Positions 17,690-27,400 of a stretch of DNA of 64,000 nt are shown here, one piece after another. Origin of the DNA: Sipunculus nudus (Eukaryota > Annelida > Sipuncula > Golfingiida > Sipunculidae); assembly GCA_026874595.1 (NCBI GenBank), contig CM049316.1, positions 69,156,676 to 69,220,675 on the forward strand. Direction: 5' to 3'. The notes under the pieces are model-generated. The model worked only from the letters and a program-made list of their open reading frames with translations. It had not been told where the DNA came from and did not search any database. Position 1 is the first letter of the stretch. Every line of letters begins with the position of its first letter. Position numbers and translations under genes: made by a program.

Positions 17690-19264
17690 ATGGGGGGCCT
17701 CCGTGCAGACACACGCCATCGCCAGGAGGTTATCAGTATTTTCACTGGTCCTCCGGGTAACACTTACCGTTTCGCGCCATCCGGCGGGGCTTTCTTTGGT
17801 AACGTGTTACGACAAAGGAGAGTCAGGTGGCGGGAACAACAAATAATTGTAGACAAATGCTCAATGTGTGCAGACGATTACCTTTACCGTTCCAACCACG
17901 ACCATGCAAGGATATATTGCCCCACGTGTCAAGAGACAGAAGTGATGGCACTGTTCACAAACGAGAAAACCTACGATTTGGGGCAAGGGATAACGTTTAC
18001 GTGGAGACCGTTGTTACGTCGAGAAGATACAGTGTTGTTTCGACACGGAGACAAGACAATCCACGTGGAAGGCTTCGGTTCCGTGTTGCGGGCCCTGGTT
18101 GGACATCTCGACATGATTCTATGCGAGGCTCAAAAAGCGAACCGCAGCGTGACCGGTTGGATATACCGACGTTTTCCGGGTATCTGTGAGTCCTTGTATA
18201 TCCAGATGGACCCCTACGGCACTGTGTCATTCTTTGACCGCATTAACAAGGACGACGCGTGTTTCACCATGCAGGTGGCGGTCCACAAGGAGAAAGCGAT
18301 ATCGCTGACGACAGAAGTACTGTTCCAGCTGTTGGAACACGTGATCACCGATTACCAGAATGTAGTCATTTACGGCAAGAAACCTCCGGCGGTGTCTTAT
18401 GACAACATCGTAGACACAGTGACGGAATCCCCAGGGCAGCATGCCCACGCGAACACGGGTGATACTACTGAAGCTGGTGTTGACAGTGAGGGCGGACCAT
18501 CAGACGGTGTCGTACCTTCTGACGGCATGTTCTTTCGAGATAATGTACGAGGGTATGATATGTTTTACGACCGCGAGAAGATGATAGTGATTCCCTGCAA
18601 GACGTGCAACCCGGATTACGAATGTGTGTTTGATGGCGTACAGGAATACTGCCCTATATGCGACCAGAGTGAGTTGGAGTATCTGTTCACACGTGAGAGA
18701 ACCTTCGGCTTCCTACCGCATGGCACCGACACCTCGATTTGGGTATACTGCAAACCCCCCTGGGATTGGTGGATACACCTTAGATGGAAACCATATCTGC
18801 GTTTCAAAGACAAAGTCACGCTCGTAACAGAAGACGAGGTACAAGTACCAGGAATGCTCGCCATGTTGGAGGATAATATTCTGACCGGCGATTTAGACGT
18901 TTTGCTCCTGGCCGCTCAAAAGGAAAACTGTCGTATGAACGCAGTGTTCCGCTATAATCGGATAAACCATGATCAAGTGCACGACCTTCACATCTCGATG
19001 GACCCAGACGGTACCGTAACGTTTTATGGACCTTTGGAAACGCTGTATATCAACTTCCGCGACGAGATACAGACGATGATACAAACCGACACTTTGAATG
19101 CGATACCGCTCAAGGCATGGGATGTTGTATCATTACTGGAGTGTGTGATCAGTAACTACCCGCCGATAGATTTGTCGGGTACGATGTACACTTATCCTCG
19201 GTTGTTCCCTGAGAAAACTGAGGTTGAAAAGTACGAAGAAGGGCAGATGGATGAGGTCAGTTAA
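17690..19264 (+). CDS. internally duplicated zinc protein, paralogue 2 (524 aa)
   Basis: Start chosen at 17690 (MGGLRADT), aligned with paralogue 1 and placed just downstream of the TATA box; the frame is open 19 codons further up. Same two-unit plan with both CxxC...CPxC sites, GFGSVLRALVGHLD and MDPYGTVSF/MDPDGTVTF motifs. DNA identity with paralogue 1 is high over long stretches, so the duplication is recent or homogenised. Differences include a Trp-rich insertion in unit 2 (KPPWDWWIHL) and loss of the long acidic tail. Gly2 again leaves a possible myristoylation site. Confidence 0.75.
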   Translation: MGGLRADTRHRQEVISIFTGPPGNTYRFAPSGGAFFGNVLRQRRVRWREQQIIVDKCSMCADDYLYRSNHDHARIYCPTCQETEVMALFTNEKTYDLGQGITFTWRPLLRREDTVLFRHGDKTIHVEGFGSVLRALVGHLDMILCEAQKANRSVTGWIYRRFPGICESLYIQMDPYGTVSFFDRINKDDACFTMQVAVHKEKAISLTTEVLFQLLEHVITDYQNVVIYGKKPPAVSYDNIVDTVTESPGQHAHANTGDTTEAGVDSEGGPSDGVVPSDGMFFRDNVRGYDMFYDREKMIVIPCKTCNPDYECVFDGVQEYCPICDQSELEYLFTRERTFGFLPHGTDTSIWVYCKPPWDWWIHLRWKPYLRFKDKVTLVTEDEVQVPGMLAMLEDNILTGDLDVLLLAAQKENCRMNAVFRYNRINHDQVHDLHISMDPDGTVTFYGPLETLYINFRDEIQTMIQTDTLNAIPLKAWDVVSLLECVISNYPPIDLSGTMYTYPRLFPEKTEVEKYEEGQMDEVS

Positions 19265-19460
19265 AAACGCGGAATGTTGTCATATGATTTCATACCCCGG
19301 ACGTGTTATCGGAACCTGCAGGTACCGTACACGTTTGTACATATACAAACATATATCCGTCATGCCACCCGCTGTTCTGGTGATACACGGGGCACGTACA
19401 ATAACAAACACACATGGGTATCAAAGGGGGGGGGGAGGTGCTGGTTGCTGAGGAGACGGT

Positions 19461-19472
19461 ACGTATATAAAA
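19461..19472 (+). promoter_or_regulatory. TATA box for zinc paralogue 3
   Basis: ACGTATATAAAA about 40 bases before the ATG at 19503, matching the core of paralogue 2; a CCAGGCA leader follows in both. Confidence 0.55.
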
Positions 19473-19502
19473 CGGCGTTCCAGGCACAGCCGTTCAGACA
19501 AG

Positions 19503-20732
19503 ATGGGGAATACATGTGGAGACCGATGCAGTTCCACGGAGATCCCGAGTCCTGACGCAGGTCGGCCCCGCAACCCGGGGAGATACGAACCGTCAGACGG
19601 GATGTACTTTCAGGACAGGTTGCGAGAGATGGGATTGCAATGGCGAGAACGCATACTTGTGAGAGCGTGCCAGAAATGTCAAACATCTCCGGGCATTACA
19701 GTCCCCGACGACCGTGTCACATTCAAGTGGTACTGCCCCACGTGTGACGAGACGGAACTGACGGAACAGTTCGCAAAGGTTATAACATATCAAGTAGGGC
19801 AGGGCAAATGTTTCAAATGGAGGCCGTGGGCCGTCCGAGGCGATACTGTAATTTTGGAACAAGGCACAGAGCACGTACACGTCGGAGGTTGGGTTTTCGT
19901 GTGGAAAAAACTTGCCAAATATTTAGACCTGTTACTCAATGAGGCCCTAAAAGTAGGCGGCAGTGTTACAGGCTGGATATACGACATTGATGAGGGACTT
20001 GGTGAATCTGTGCATATCACAATGGACACATTTGGTACAGTCTCGTTCCACGCGCGCTTAGACAAGAACAACGAATCATTTAAGGGAGACGTTGTGGTTG
20101 ACCACGAAACCGCGATCTCCCTGACAACAGTGGAACTGTGCCAGCTTCTGGATAACGTGATATCCGATTACCAGAAAGTATGCTTTATCTGCACGCCATG
20201 GAGGCCTCCTGCTGTGTCTTGTGAACACAAGATGGTAGGAGAACAGGCAGTGCGACAGGCGAAGACGGGTGCCCGTGAAAGTTACGAATGTGAGACAGAA
20301 AGTCACAATGTGTTAAACGTGCCGGGTATGCTAGTCATGTTTGAGGACGAATTTCTGAGTAGCAATCTCAACGCTTTGCTGTTGATTGCTCAACGAGAAA
20401 ACCGCAGCGTCACCGCAATGTTTCTCTATGAACGGTGGGTTTGTGACGATGACCATGTTTTGCACTTGTCAATGCATCCTGATGGGACAGTCACGTTTTA
20501 CGGGTCTTTAAAACATGTTGATGTCGGAGCCTGCGGGTACGTTGCTAAGATACAAACCGACACTGCGACAACGATATCGTTGGCGGCTTGGCAGGTTTCA
20601 AAGTTGCTTGGGTACATTATCGAAGACTACCCACTCAGGGACCTGTCTGGCACCATGTGCACTTACTCCCCGTTTGTTCGCAGGCAAGACTCTGGACGAA
20701 GAAAAACAGGAACGGGTGGCATAGGGACATAA
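19503..20732 (+). CDS. internally duplicated zinc protein, paralogue 3, second unit shortened (409 aa)
   Basis: Unit 1 is complete, with Cys56/59/78/81 and MDTFGTVSFH. In unit 2 the PSDG lead and the whole CxxC...CPxC zinc site are missing; it resumes at NVPGMLVMFED and keeps MHPDGTVTFYG and the closing helix, ending in a basic tail. This is the most diverged copy. MGNTCG is the best myristoylation-type N-terminus of the three. The deletion leaves the frame open, so this is an altered gene rather than a pseudogene. Confidence 0.7.
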   Translation: MGNTCGDRCSSTEIPSPDAGRPRNPGRYEPSDGMYFQDRLREMGLQWRERILVRACQKCQTSPGITVPDDRVTFKWYCPTCDETELTEQFAKVITYQVGQGKCFKWRPWAVRGDTVILEQGTEHVHVGGWVFVWKKLAKYLDLLLNEALKVGGSVTGWIYDIDEGLGESVHITMDTFGTVSFHARLDKNNESFKGDVVVDHETAISLTTVELCQLLDNVISDYQKVCFICTPWRPPAVSCEHKMVGEQAVRQAKTGARESYECETESHNVLNVPGMLVMFEDEFLSSNLNALLLIAQRENRSVTAMFLYERWVCDDDHVLHLSMHPDGTVTFYGSLKHVDVGACGYVAKIQTDTATTISLAAWQVSKLLGYIIEDYPLRDLSGTMCTYSPFVRRQDSGRRKTGTGGIGT

Positions 20733-20743
20733 AACATGTATAA

Positions 20744-20817
20744 CGTCCCTGGGTGGGTTCGAACCACCAACCTCCCGATTAACAGCCGGACGCGCTAACC
20801 GATTGCGCCACAGGGAC
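20744..20817 (-). tRNA. tRNA-Asn (anticodon GTT)
   Basis: A clean cloverleaf on the minus strand: acceptor GTCCCTG with CAGGGAC (seven pairs), discriminator G, D arm GCGCAATCGGTTAGCGC, anticodon loop CTGTTAA giving GTT, T arm with loop TTCGAAC. It closely resembles animal nuclear tRNA-Asn. It lies directly after zinc paralogue 3 and before the CRE promoter of the FG-repeat gene. Confidence 0.93.
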
Positions 20818-20896
20818 TACATGCTTTTTGTACATGAGTTTCTTCTGTTATCATGAACAGGTACTATTCCTTGATTTGATTGGCTGATGGAAAGTG

Positions 20897-20923
20897 TGAC
20901 GTCACAGACGATCTTTTATAAAT
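20897..20923 (+). promoter_or_regulatory. CRE plus TATA promoter
   Basis: TGACGTCA at 20897-20904 followed by TTTTATAAAT at 20914-20923. It could start a longer leader for the FG-repeat gene, or act with the TATA at 21035. Confidence 0.55.
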
Positions 20924-21034
20924 GCCTTTAATCCCAGCAATACATGTTGTTTTCTTTACAATCTTATTCTTAAATCTGGGGCTCACCTGACACCAAACTA
21001 TTTGTCAATACCGATCACGTGCCTGCGTAAGAGA

Positions 21035-21044
21035 TATATAATAA
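21035..21044 (+). promoter_or_regulatory. TATA box for the FG-repeat gene
   Basis: TATATAATAA 36 bases upstream of the ATG at 21080, with a CACGTG box at 21017. The spacing mirrors the cores of zinc paralogues 2 and 3. Confidence 0.5.
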
Positions 21045-21079
21045 TGGTGCGTTTGTCTACACACTAGACAGTTGGCAAC

Positions 21080-22033
21080 ATGATGGCAAACGATACTCAA
21101 GAGCAGAACGTGGCCGTGCCACAAGAAACGACGTTACACATGGTCGTTAATGCAGGACTGTCATCGTTTTATTATACAATGGAGGATTGTTATTACAAGG
21201 CTAAATACATGAAATGGCTATCTTGCGATGACCAGTTCTTCGTGTTTCTCGTATACGCCGAGCCCCGCCACATGCCAGATGTTATTGTACCCGTGAGTAA
21301 TGGAGGTGACAAACCTTTGGTTGGGACACCCGCCGTGAGGTACAACTACCAAGACGAACGGATACTCGTGTGCAATAACACAACTGTGGCTGACATGGTC
21401 CGAGCCGCCCGAAAAGACACCAGCACCCAAGAGTTAATCAAAGCACGCTTGATCGCACTACTGCCACAAAAACTGTGCCAAAAGCGTAACGTGGAAATGA
21501 GGATTTTAGATGGGGATGGATTCAGTCAGTTCCCCGTGGATGGACAATACATCGGAAACATTTGCGTGGCGATGAGACTGGATAAAAAACCAGGGGTAGC
21601 TGATAGCCCGGCACGCGTACCTGAAAATAAACCAGAGACTACGCCTGCATTTAACTTCGCTAGTGATGGTAAATCTACGGCGGGATTTTCGTTTGGTCAG
21701 AATGCGTCCTTTGGTAATGCAAATTCCACCTGGGGTACACCTATCAACACTGAAGCGACACGCAACACATCATCGAACGCAGGTGCCACATTGGGTACAT
21801 CATCTAACGCAGCTGTGACGTTCCCTTCATTGGTATTTGGTTCACCACAAACTTCACGTCCAATATTCAGTCAGCCTTTCAACGCGAGTACGGTATTTGG
21901 TTCACCACAAACGTCACGTCCGATATTCAGTCAGCCTTTCAACGCGAGTACGACTTTCGTTTCGCCATTAAACAAGACTGTCACCACGTCAGCTGGTTTA
22001 TTCAGCAATCCATCCAAAATTCTCTTTCGTTAA
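21080..22033 (+). CDS. FG-nucleoporin-like protein, 317 aa
   Basis: Residues 1-170 form a mixed globular domain without a recognised family. Residues about 185-317 are Ser/Thr/Asn/Phe-rich and nearly free of charge, with FSFG, SFG and two VFGSPQ motifs (Phe-Gly at 205, 211, 253 and 273). Twenty residues are repeated in tandem (about 253-272 and 273-292). FG segments of nucleoporins bind importins and each other; a viral protein with one might dock at nuclear pores or condense, which is inference. The second ATG, one codon in, is equally possible. No other nucleoporin features are seen. Confidence 0.75.
   Translation: MMANDTQEQNVAVPQETTLHMVVNAGLSSFYYTMEDCYYKAKYMKWLSCDDQFFVFLVYAEPRHMPDVIVPVSNGGDKPLVGTPAVRYNYQDERILVCNNTTVADMVRAARKDTSTQELIKARLIALLPQKLCQKRNVEMRILDGDGFSQFPVDGQYIGNICVAMRLDKKPGVADSPARVPENKPETTPAFNFASDGKSTAGFSFGQNASFGNANSTWGTPINTEATRNTSSNAGATLGTSSNAAVTFPSLVFGSPQTSRPIFSQPFNASTVFGSPQTSRPIFSQPFNASTTFVSPLNKTVTTSAGLFSNPSKILFR
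21833..21953 (+). repeat. 60-bp tandem repeat inside the FG-repeat gene
   Basis: Two in-frame units, almost identical, starting near 21834 and 21894; they double the VFGSPQTSRPIFSQPFNAST block. Perfect frame retention suggests selection on repeat number in the protein. Confidence 0.85.
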
Positions 22034-22154
22034 ACTGGTGCGTGTGATACCACGTTTCCTGTCTGTGCTGGAATTGCGTCATCAACAAAAGGTATAAATA
22101 GATAAATAACGTTTTATATATAACAATATAAAGACACACTGAAGAGTAAACGTC

Positions 22155-22340
22155 ATGTCAATCACAGATATGGTCGACAACAGAATAGTCCGTGGTGCTG
22201 TATACGTCCTTCGCGCCGCCATACAGGAACTGCACGAAATAGGTGACGCTATCGCTTTACGCATCCATGAGGTATACGATAATTTTTATAACCTTTTCGA
22301 CCAACCTGTTTTCAACAGAAGCGCACAGGACTATTCATGA
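22155..22340 (+). CDS. small helical ORF, 61 aa
   Basis: A half CRE (GCGTCA, about 22074) and a GGTATAAATAG TATA box (22091) lie 60-80 bases upstream, as for other genes here. The product is a likely amphipathic helix (residues about 10-45), rich in Ile/Leu/Ala, without Cys or a signal peptide. No family is recognised. The promoter context is the main support. Confidence 0.45.
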   Translation: MSITDMVDNRIVRGAVYVLRAAIQELHEIGDAIALRIHEVYDNFYNLFDQPVFNRSAQDYS

Positions 22341-22439
22341 TTAGTATTCAGGCATTTGGTGCGGGACATACGGTGAGGATATAAAAAAGGGAATTGGTCT
22401 GAATAGCCCGGAAAGGGATCATTTGTTCTTTTATGCATC

Positions 22440-22628
22440 ATGGGTACAACATATTTGGAGACAGTGATACAGACAGTGACACAGAATTGTGATGACGCAG
22501 GGAGGATTAATGTAACACGTGTGACACATGTTACTAATGTGATTGTAGAAACTGAAGCTGTACAATATATGCATATTCATATATATATACGTGTCATATA
22601 TACGTGTTTATGGATCATATATCTTTGA
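22440..22628 (+). CDS. small ORF with hydrophobic C-terminus, 62 aa, low support
   Basis: A GATATAAAAAAG TATA-like box (about 22377) precedes the ATG by about 60 bases. The last 20 residues are aromatic and hydrophobic and could insert in a membrane, but this part is encoded by a TATA/ATAT microsatellite-like stretch, so composition may explain it. Last candidate gene before the change to host-like DNA. Confidence 0.3.
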   Translation: MGTTYLETVIQTVTQNCDDAGRINVTRVTHVTNVIVETEAVQYMHIHIYIRVIYTCLWIIYL

Positions 22629-24476
22629 TTAATACTGATACATTTAAAGGTGTCATTGTTTGGACGTTGTGAAATGTGAAAAAGTAGATAGATCTGGTTG
22701 ACATGTTATTTTTTACTGTTAATGTTTTGACATATACATGAATGTATTGTTGATTACTGGACCAAAAAAAGCGGATCCCTTGTACTGTATCATAACACAA
22801 TACAATATGATATCCATGCAAACATGTGTCGTATTATATGTATCAATAAAACGAAATTGACATGGTTCAACGTCATGATTATATGGCATGCATGGTGTTG
22901 TGCGTTTGTAAATATTCAAAACAAGTATGTGTTCTGTGACGCGACTGTGCATCGTCGGGTAAACAAGCGACAAACGACCTTGAAAACCCCTGCGCCTGAC
23001 CTGTTTGTTCACCGGAATCTCAGACATGACGGAGTATGAGCCGTCTCGTTGAGTCACGGAAATGTAAGGAATGAAAACAGATGACGGACTGATTGTTGCC
23101 TATTTAAAGAACGGACGCCCCCATATTAATGTACATTAACCAACACGTTGGTCAGGTTGCACAGATAGCGGAAATACGTCCGTCTGTACAATGATTAGAA
23201 AGATTTGCAAGACGTATAGAATATACCTATCCTACGAAATATCTACACGTTAGGGGAGCGAGTATAGGCACATTGTAGGACGTTTTATACTGGTACGAGT
23301 GGGGGAGGGTAGGTATTTGACAATCCCGCACGAAGAACATTCCGGATATGTGATATTCCGAGCACACGCGCGGGCTATTATAATAGTTCGACTGATATGG
23401 GCTAGCACTAAACAGTTACCGAGCTACATGTATTACTTCAGAGGAATATGCAAGCAAATGGATAGGGTACGTTGACACATATCAGACGTCATGGGGTGCA
23501 CAGATTATGTGCAAAAAATTCATGTCATACACGTGCAGTGGAGAAGATATTTAGAGGTGGATGAAATAATATACATTTATCACACCGTCCAAAACCAAAT
23601 CACAGGCGTGATATGACTTTGTGAGCTTCGATATGACACGACCGGAACATGTATATTTTCTCATGTTCACAAACATGACAGGTATGGAGAGAAAGAACAA
23701 ACTGTAGGTTTCTATCAATTGTGTAACGATTGTTGAAACGTTGTGGCCTGTCGAACGACATATATCACAAATACTAAGATGGAAACATTGATAGCTGACA
23801 ATATCCGACAAACAGACAGATATACTGACAAAGGTGCACAAGATGGAGACATTATGGCTTAACCAGGGTACGGGGAAGACTCGGCGGCAGAAAATAAGCT
23901 ATAGTTTATGCATATGAGGTTTATAGTTTCGGATATGGCAACAAAAAAATATGTTAATGGAGGTTCAAATACAGCGACATCTAGCGGCCAAATCCGGAAC
24001 ATGTAAAATACTTTTCGATATCTTAGAATCAGACATAGGATGTAGAAGTTTCAAAAGGATTATTGCAAAACTGTGGACTGTAAATGGCGTTATGTATGAC
24101 GCAAGAACCAGCAAGCAGAAGAAATTGAGTAGACTGACAAACAGACAGACAGACTGACTCCTCATGAAAGTTTATAATAAAAACTATTCAATCATTTAAA
24201 CAATCTTCATATTTATCAATAAATACCTGAAATGTATACCCGTCATAGGTATGGGGGATCAGATATACCGTTTTGTTGAGACATAGGTATTCAATACTGT
24301 GGACGAACTGGCACTATTTTTGCAAATATGAGGACGAACAGGTCGATGACCTCATTCCTGGGGGCGAACCGGACCTGTGGAGAAACAAGTGGTTGGACGA
24401 AGAGACGAGAACGAAATGGATTTGGGGACGAATCAACCTGTTCCCAACATCAAATATAAAACTCACTTTGTTTCAG
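22629..24476. other. junction zone between virus-like and host-like DNA
   Basis: About 1.8 kb with mixed composition. Short frames at 22719 (minus), 23551 (minus) and 23951 (plus) show no domains or consistent promoters. A CTCF-like motif is at about 23982 and a degenerate 31-base repeat at 24301-24440. Host coding sequence begins at 24477. No direct repeat flanking the virus-like block is evident, but its left end lies outside the window. Confidence 0.5.
24301..24440 (+). repeat. degenerate tandem repeat of about 31 bp around GGACGAA
   Basis: GGACGAAC, GGACGAAC, GGGCGAAC, GGACGAAG and GGACGAAT start at 24301, 24332, 24362, 24396 and 24428, a spacing of 30-34 bases. It ends just before the acceptor of the first visible CYLD-like exon. 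Confidence 0.65.
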
Positions 24477-27400
24477 AACCAGAGGATTTCCTGAATTTTT
24501 TACTTGGGGATGTGCTGAAAGCAGAACCTTTCATCAAACTAAGGTAAATACAAGCCATTTAAATTTATACTTTCTACACATGTTGTGTTCTATACAAAAT
24601 ATTCAAAAAGTATCCATTTAATGGTGTTATTGTTAAATATTTAAATATTGTGAAACAAAGGTAGCTGGGATTTGTGTGTGACAAATATTATATATTATAT
24701 TAAAATATATAACATATCAAAATATCAAAAAGTGATATAAATTGTCATAGTATGTCTGAAAAAAAATTACTGTCTGTTTGTCGTCGAGTAAATATCATGT
24801 TCAAGGAAAACTCAGAAACTGTTGGAAACAACTTAATTTGATTTTGTATACATGGATCTACGGCATTGTGCTCCAGATTCTTCTTAATTTCTTTCCAGCA
24901 GCTAGTTCATTGTTTAAATAGTCATAACTTATTTAATTATTTGACAATTCCTCTATATTCTTATCTTAGTTTAGAGGTTATATCAGCACAATTCATTTAT
25001 GGTTTTGCTATATGTTGCGCAATATATTGAGTGTGTTCGCATTATTATTTGTATATGCACAAATTGCATCGTTATTACTTCACGAACATACAAAAAGACA
25101 TGAATTTCTAGTTAAATTTGTATGTTGTTTTCGCAATACTTGTTACAGCACAATAATCCAATGTTTCAAGATTAATTGTTATTGTTTAAGGAAGATTCTA
25201 TTTATATATATTTAAACTTTTTAACCGATTCGTATGAAAACGCCAGGTCTACAGAAGCAGCTATCACTTTGAAAACTGCAGTGTTCATTTAAGAGTGGTA
25301 AAAATCCTATTTCGTTTTATGGAAAATGAAAATACTTGACTTTTTTTTGTCTTAGAGCGAATGCCCAAACTTTATTAGGAAGTACAACACAGAAGCCTTA
25401 TTTAATTTCGAAGCTGATTCTGCCGTACCTACCCCCCGGCCATTAATAGTTGTTTTTGCGGTACATATCTCCCTGAAAAATGTCATCAGGAGCAACAATA
25501 ATTAGAGAGACAAGTGATGCTCATGATGCGTCCTATGGATTAATACTATAATAAAACATGATATAAAATATTCACACCTCTGTTTTCTATTATTTCAGAA
25601 CAGGCACTGATAGCTATGTTCATCAGCTGCTTGTTGATGATAATTGCAAGCATTCAACACCTACTACACAACAACTGCTTAACCTGTCATTTGGACAAAA
25701 TGCTGAAAAAGTTCTTCAGGTACAGACACATTATCTATATTGCAGGGTACACTTCAAACACATCCAAAAATGTTTTTCTTTCCGTTTTGTACTGTGAGCA
25801 AAATAGTTGTTATTACATGAGTGCTTGGATGGCATATGTATTAAGCCATAAAATTATGGAAGTAAGGCAAAGAAAGAAAGCGCTCTAAAAAGTATTTCAT
25901 CTTGGAATATTAACACTAATGTTCCGCAATTTCGCCAAATAATTATATTTTTTATTCTATCTAATTATCCTTTTATTAGCAGTTGGAGTTACACCGTTAG
26001 AGAGATTTTTAATGCATTTTTTCAGAAGCGTTAAGAATAGTAACACGATTCCTTTTTGTCTCAGATTTTATACCACAGGATTGTTAGCAATAAGTGTGGG
26101 ACTGTTTTGACATCACTTATTGATCCCTGTTCATATAATCATATTCTTCTAAGGAGCAGTTAAAATGTAAATTTTGCATTGGCACTGGTTAAAAATACAT
26201 TATACGTCAGGAAAATTATATTCAACGAAGCTTTACTGGGTGAGCTATTTCATTTCACTGTGAGTTTAAAAAGGTGAAAGTAAATTAACAATAAAGAGTC
26301 TAAAAAGAGAACTTTCTAGCTAAAACATATCTTGTACCTTCCTTGCGATGTTGTTGCGAGCACTGAATGTCTTTCAGTAATAAACAATGTACCCTATATT
26401 TAGGTACCTAACTGCCTAATCCTTCGGTTTCCACAGTCAAGGAAAAAGCTCAAGATATTCAGACGTATTTACTGTAGTCTTGAATTGGATATTACCCAAT
26501 TGTTTGGAAATAGTAGGTTATACTTCTTCAACGCTTGGTCAAAGTATACGTTAATTTTGCTTTTTCTTCATGAAGTATTGGTCTACATGGTAAACATATG
26601 AATGTCTAGAACCCCAGCCAGCTCGCTAACAGCTAACCTAAAACAGGTTAAATTAAATGTAGTCTCTGAACATGATTTATGTCTTATTATCTTAAATTCG
26701 TCCCTGAGGATTCTACTACTGATAACAATCTATTTAACTTAATCCCGTGACTATTCCATTTTCGCTTGAATACAGAAATTCTAATCGATAAAAACCTGAT
26801 TATTTATCAAGGAATCTCTTAATAGTTGCTTAACAACTTTAACAGTTACTGATGATAAGTTTGTTGTTTGTTGTAATGCTGTCATGGATTATTATTTGAT
26901 TAGGTTGCTTTACCCATATCTGATTTTTTTTTTATTTTAATTTTAGAAGCTTTGTTATGTGAACTGTGCGGAGTAAACAAGCGGTAAGCGAATGTAGACA
27001 GTGTTACAGAAATATTGCAGAGGACAAGGACCTGTGTGTGATACCCTTCTGTCGTGAATGTTCAATCTTGGTAAATTTATTAACTTGTTCAATATTTTGA
27101 CACAAACCTGTTGCCATATTTGGTCCTTCTAAATAAACATTTCTTATAGAATATATCATGATTCATCCAGTTATCACTGTGAATGTAAGTTGGAAATTAC
27201 GCTAGAGGTACCGGTCTAGATTTTGTACAGTTTTATTCAGGTTTTGATGCAATGATAGAGTGTACTGGATTCGATTCAAATACTATTATTGGTTCATGAT
27301 TTCATAAGTAGATACCTATTCTAAGATATCACAGAAATAAAGGGATCTGTAGAAATTCGTTCTACTAATAGGACAGGAAAATATACCTTAAAGTGTGACA

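Noticed and set aside
24273-24494. 73-residue frame taken as a CYLD exon
   Set aside because: Its body is the GGACGAA repeat; only the part after 24477, in another frame, matches CYLD.
26989-27002. 14-base GT...AG intron in the CYLD-like exon
   Set aside because: Far below any animal intron size; a one-base indel is the simpler explanation.
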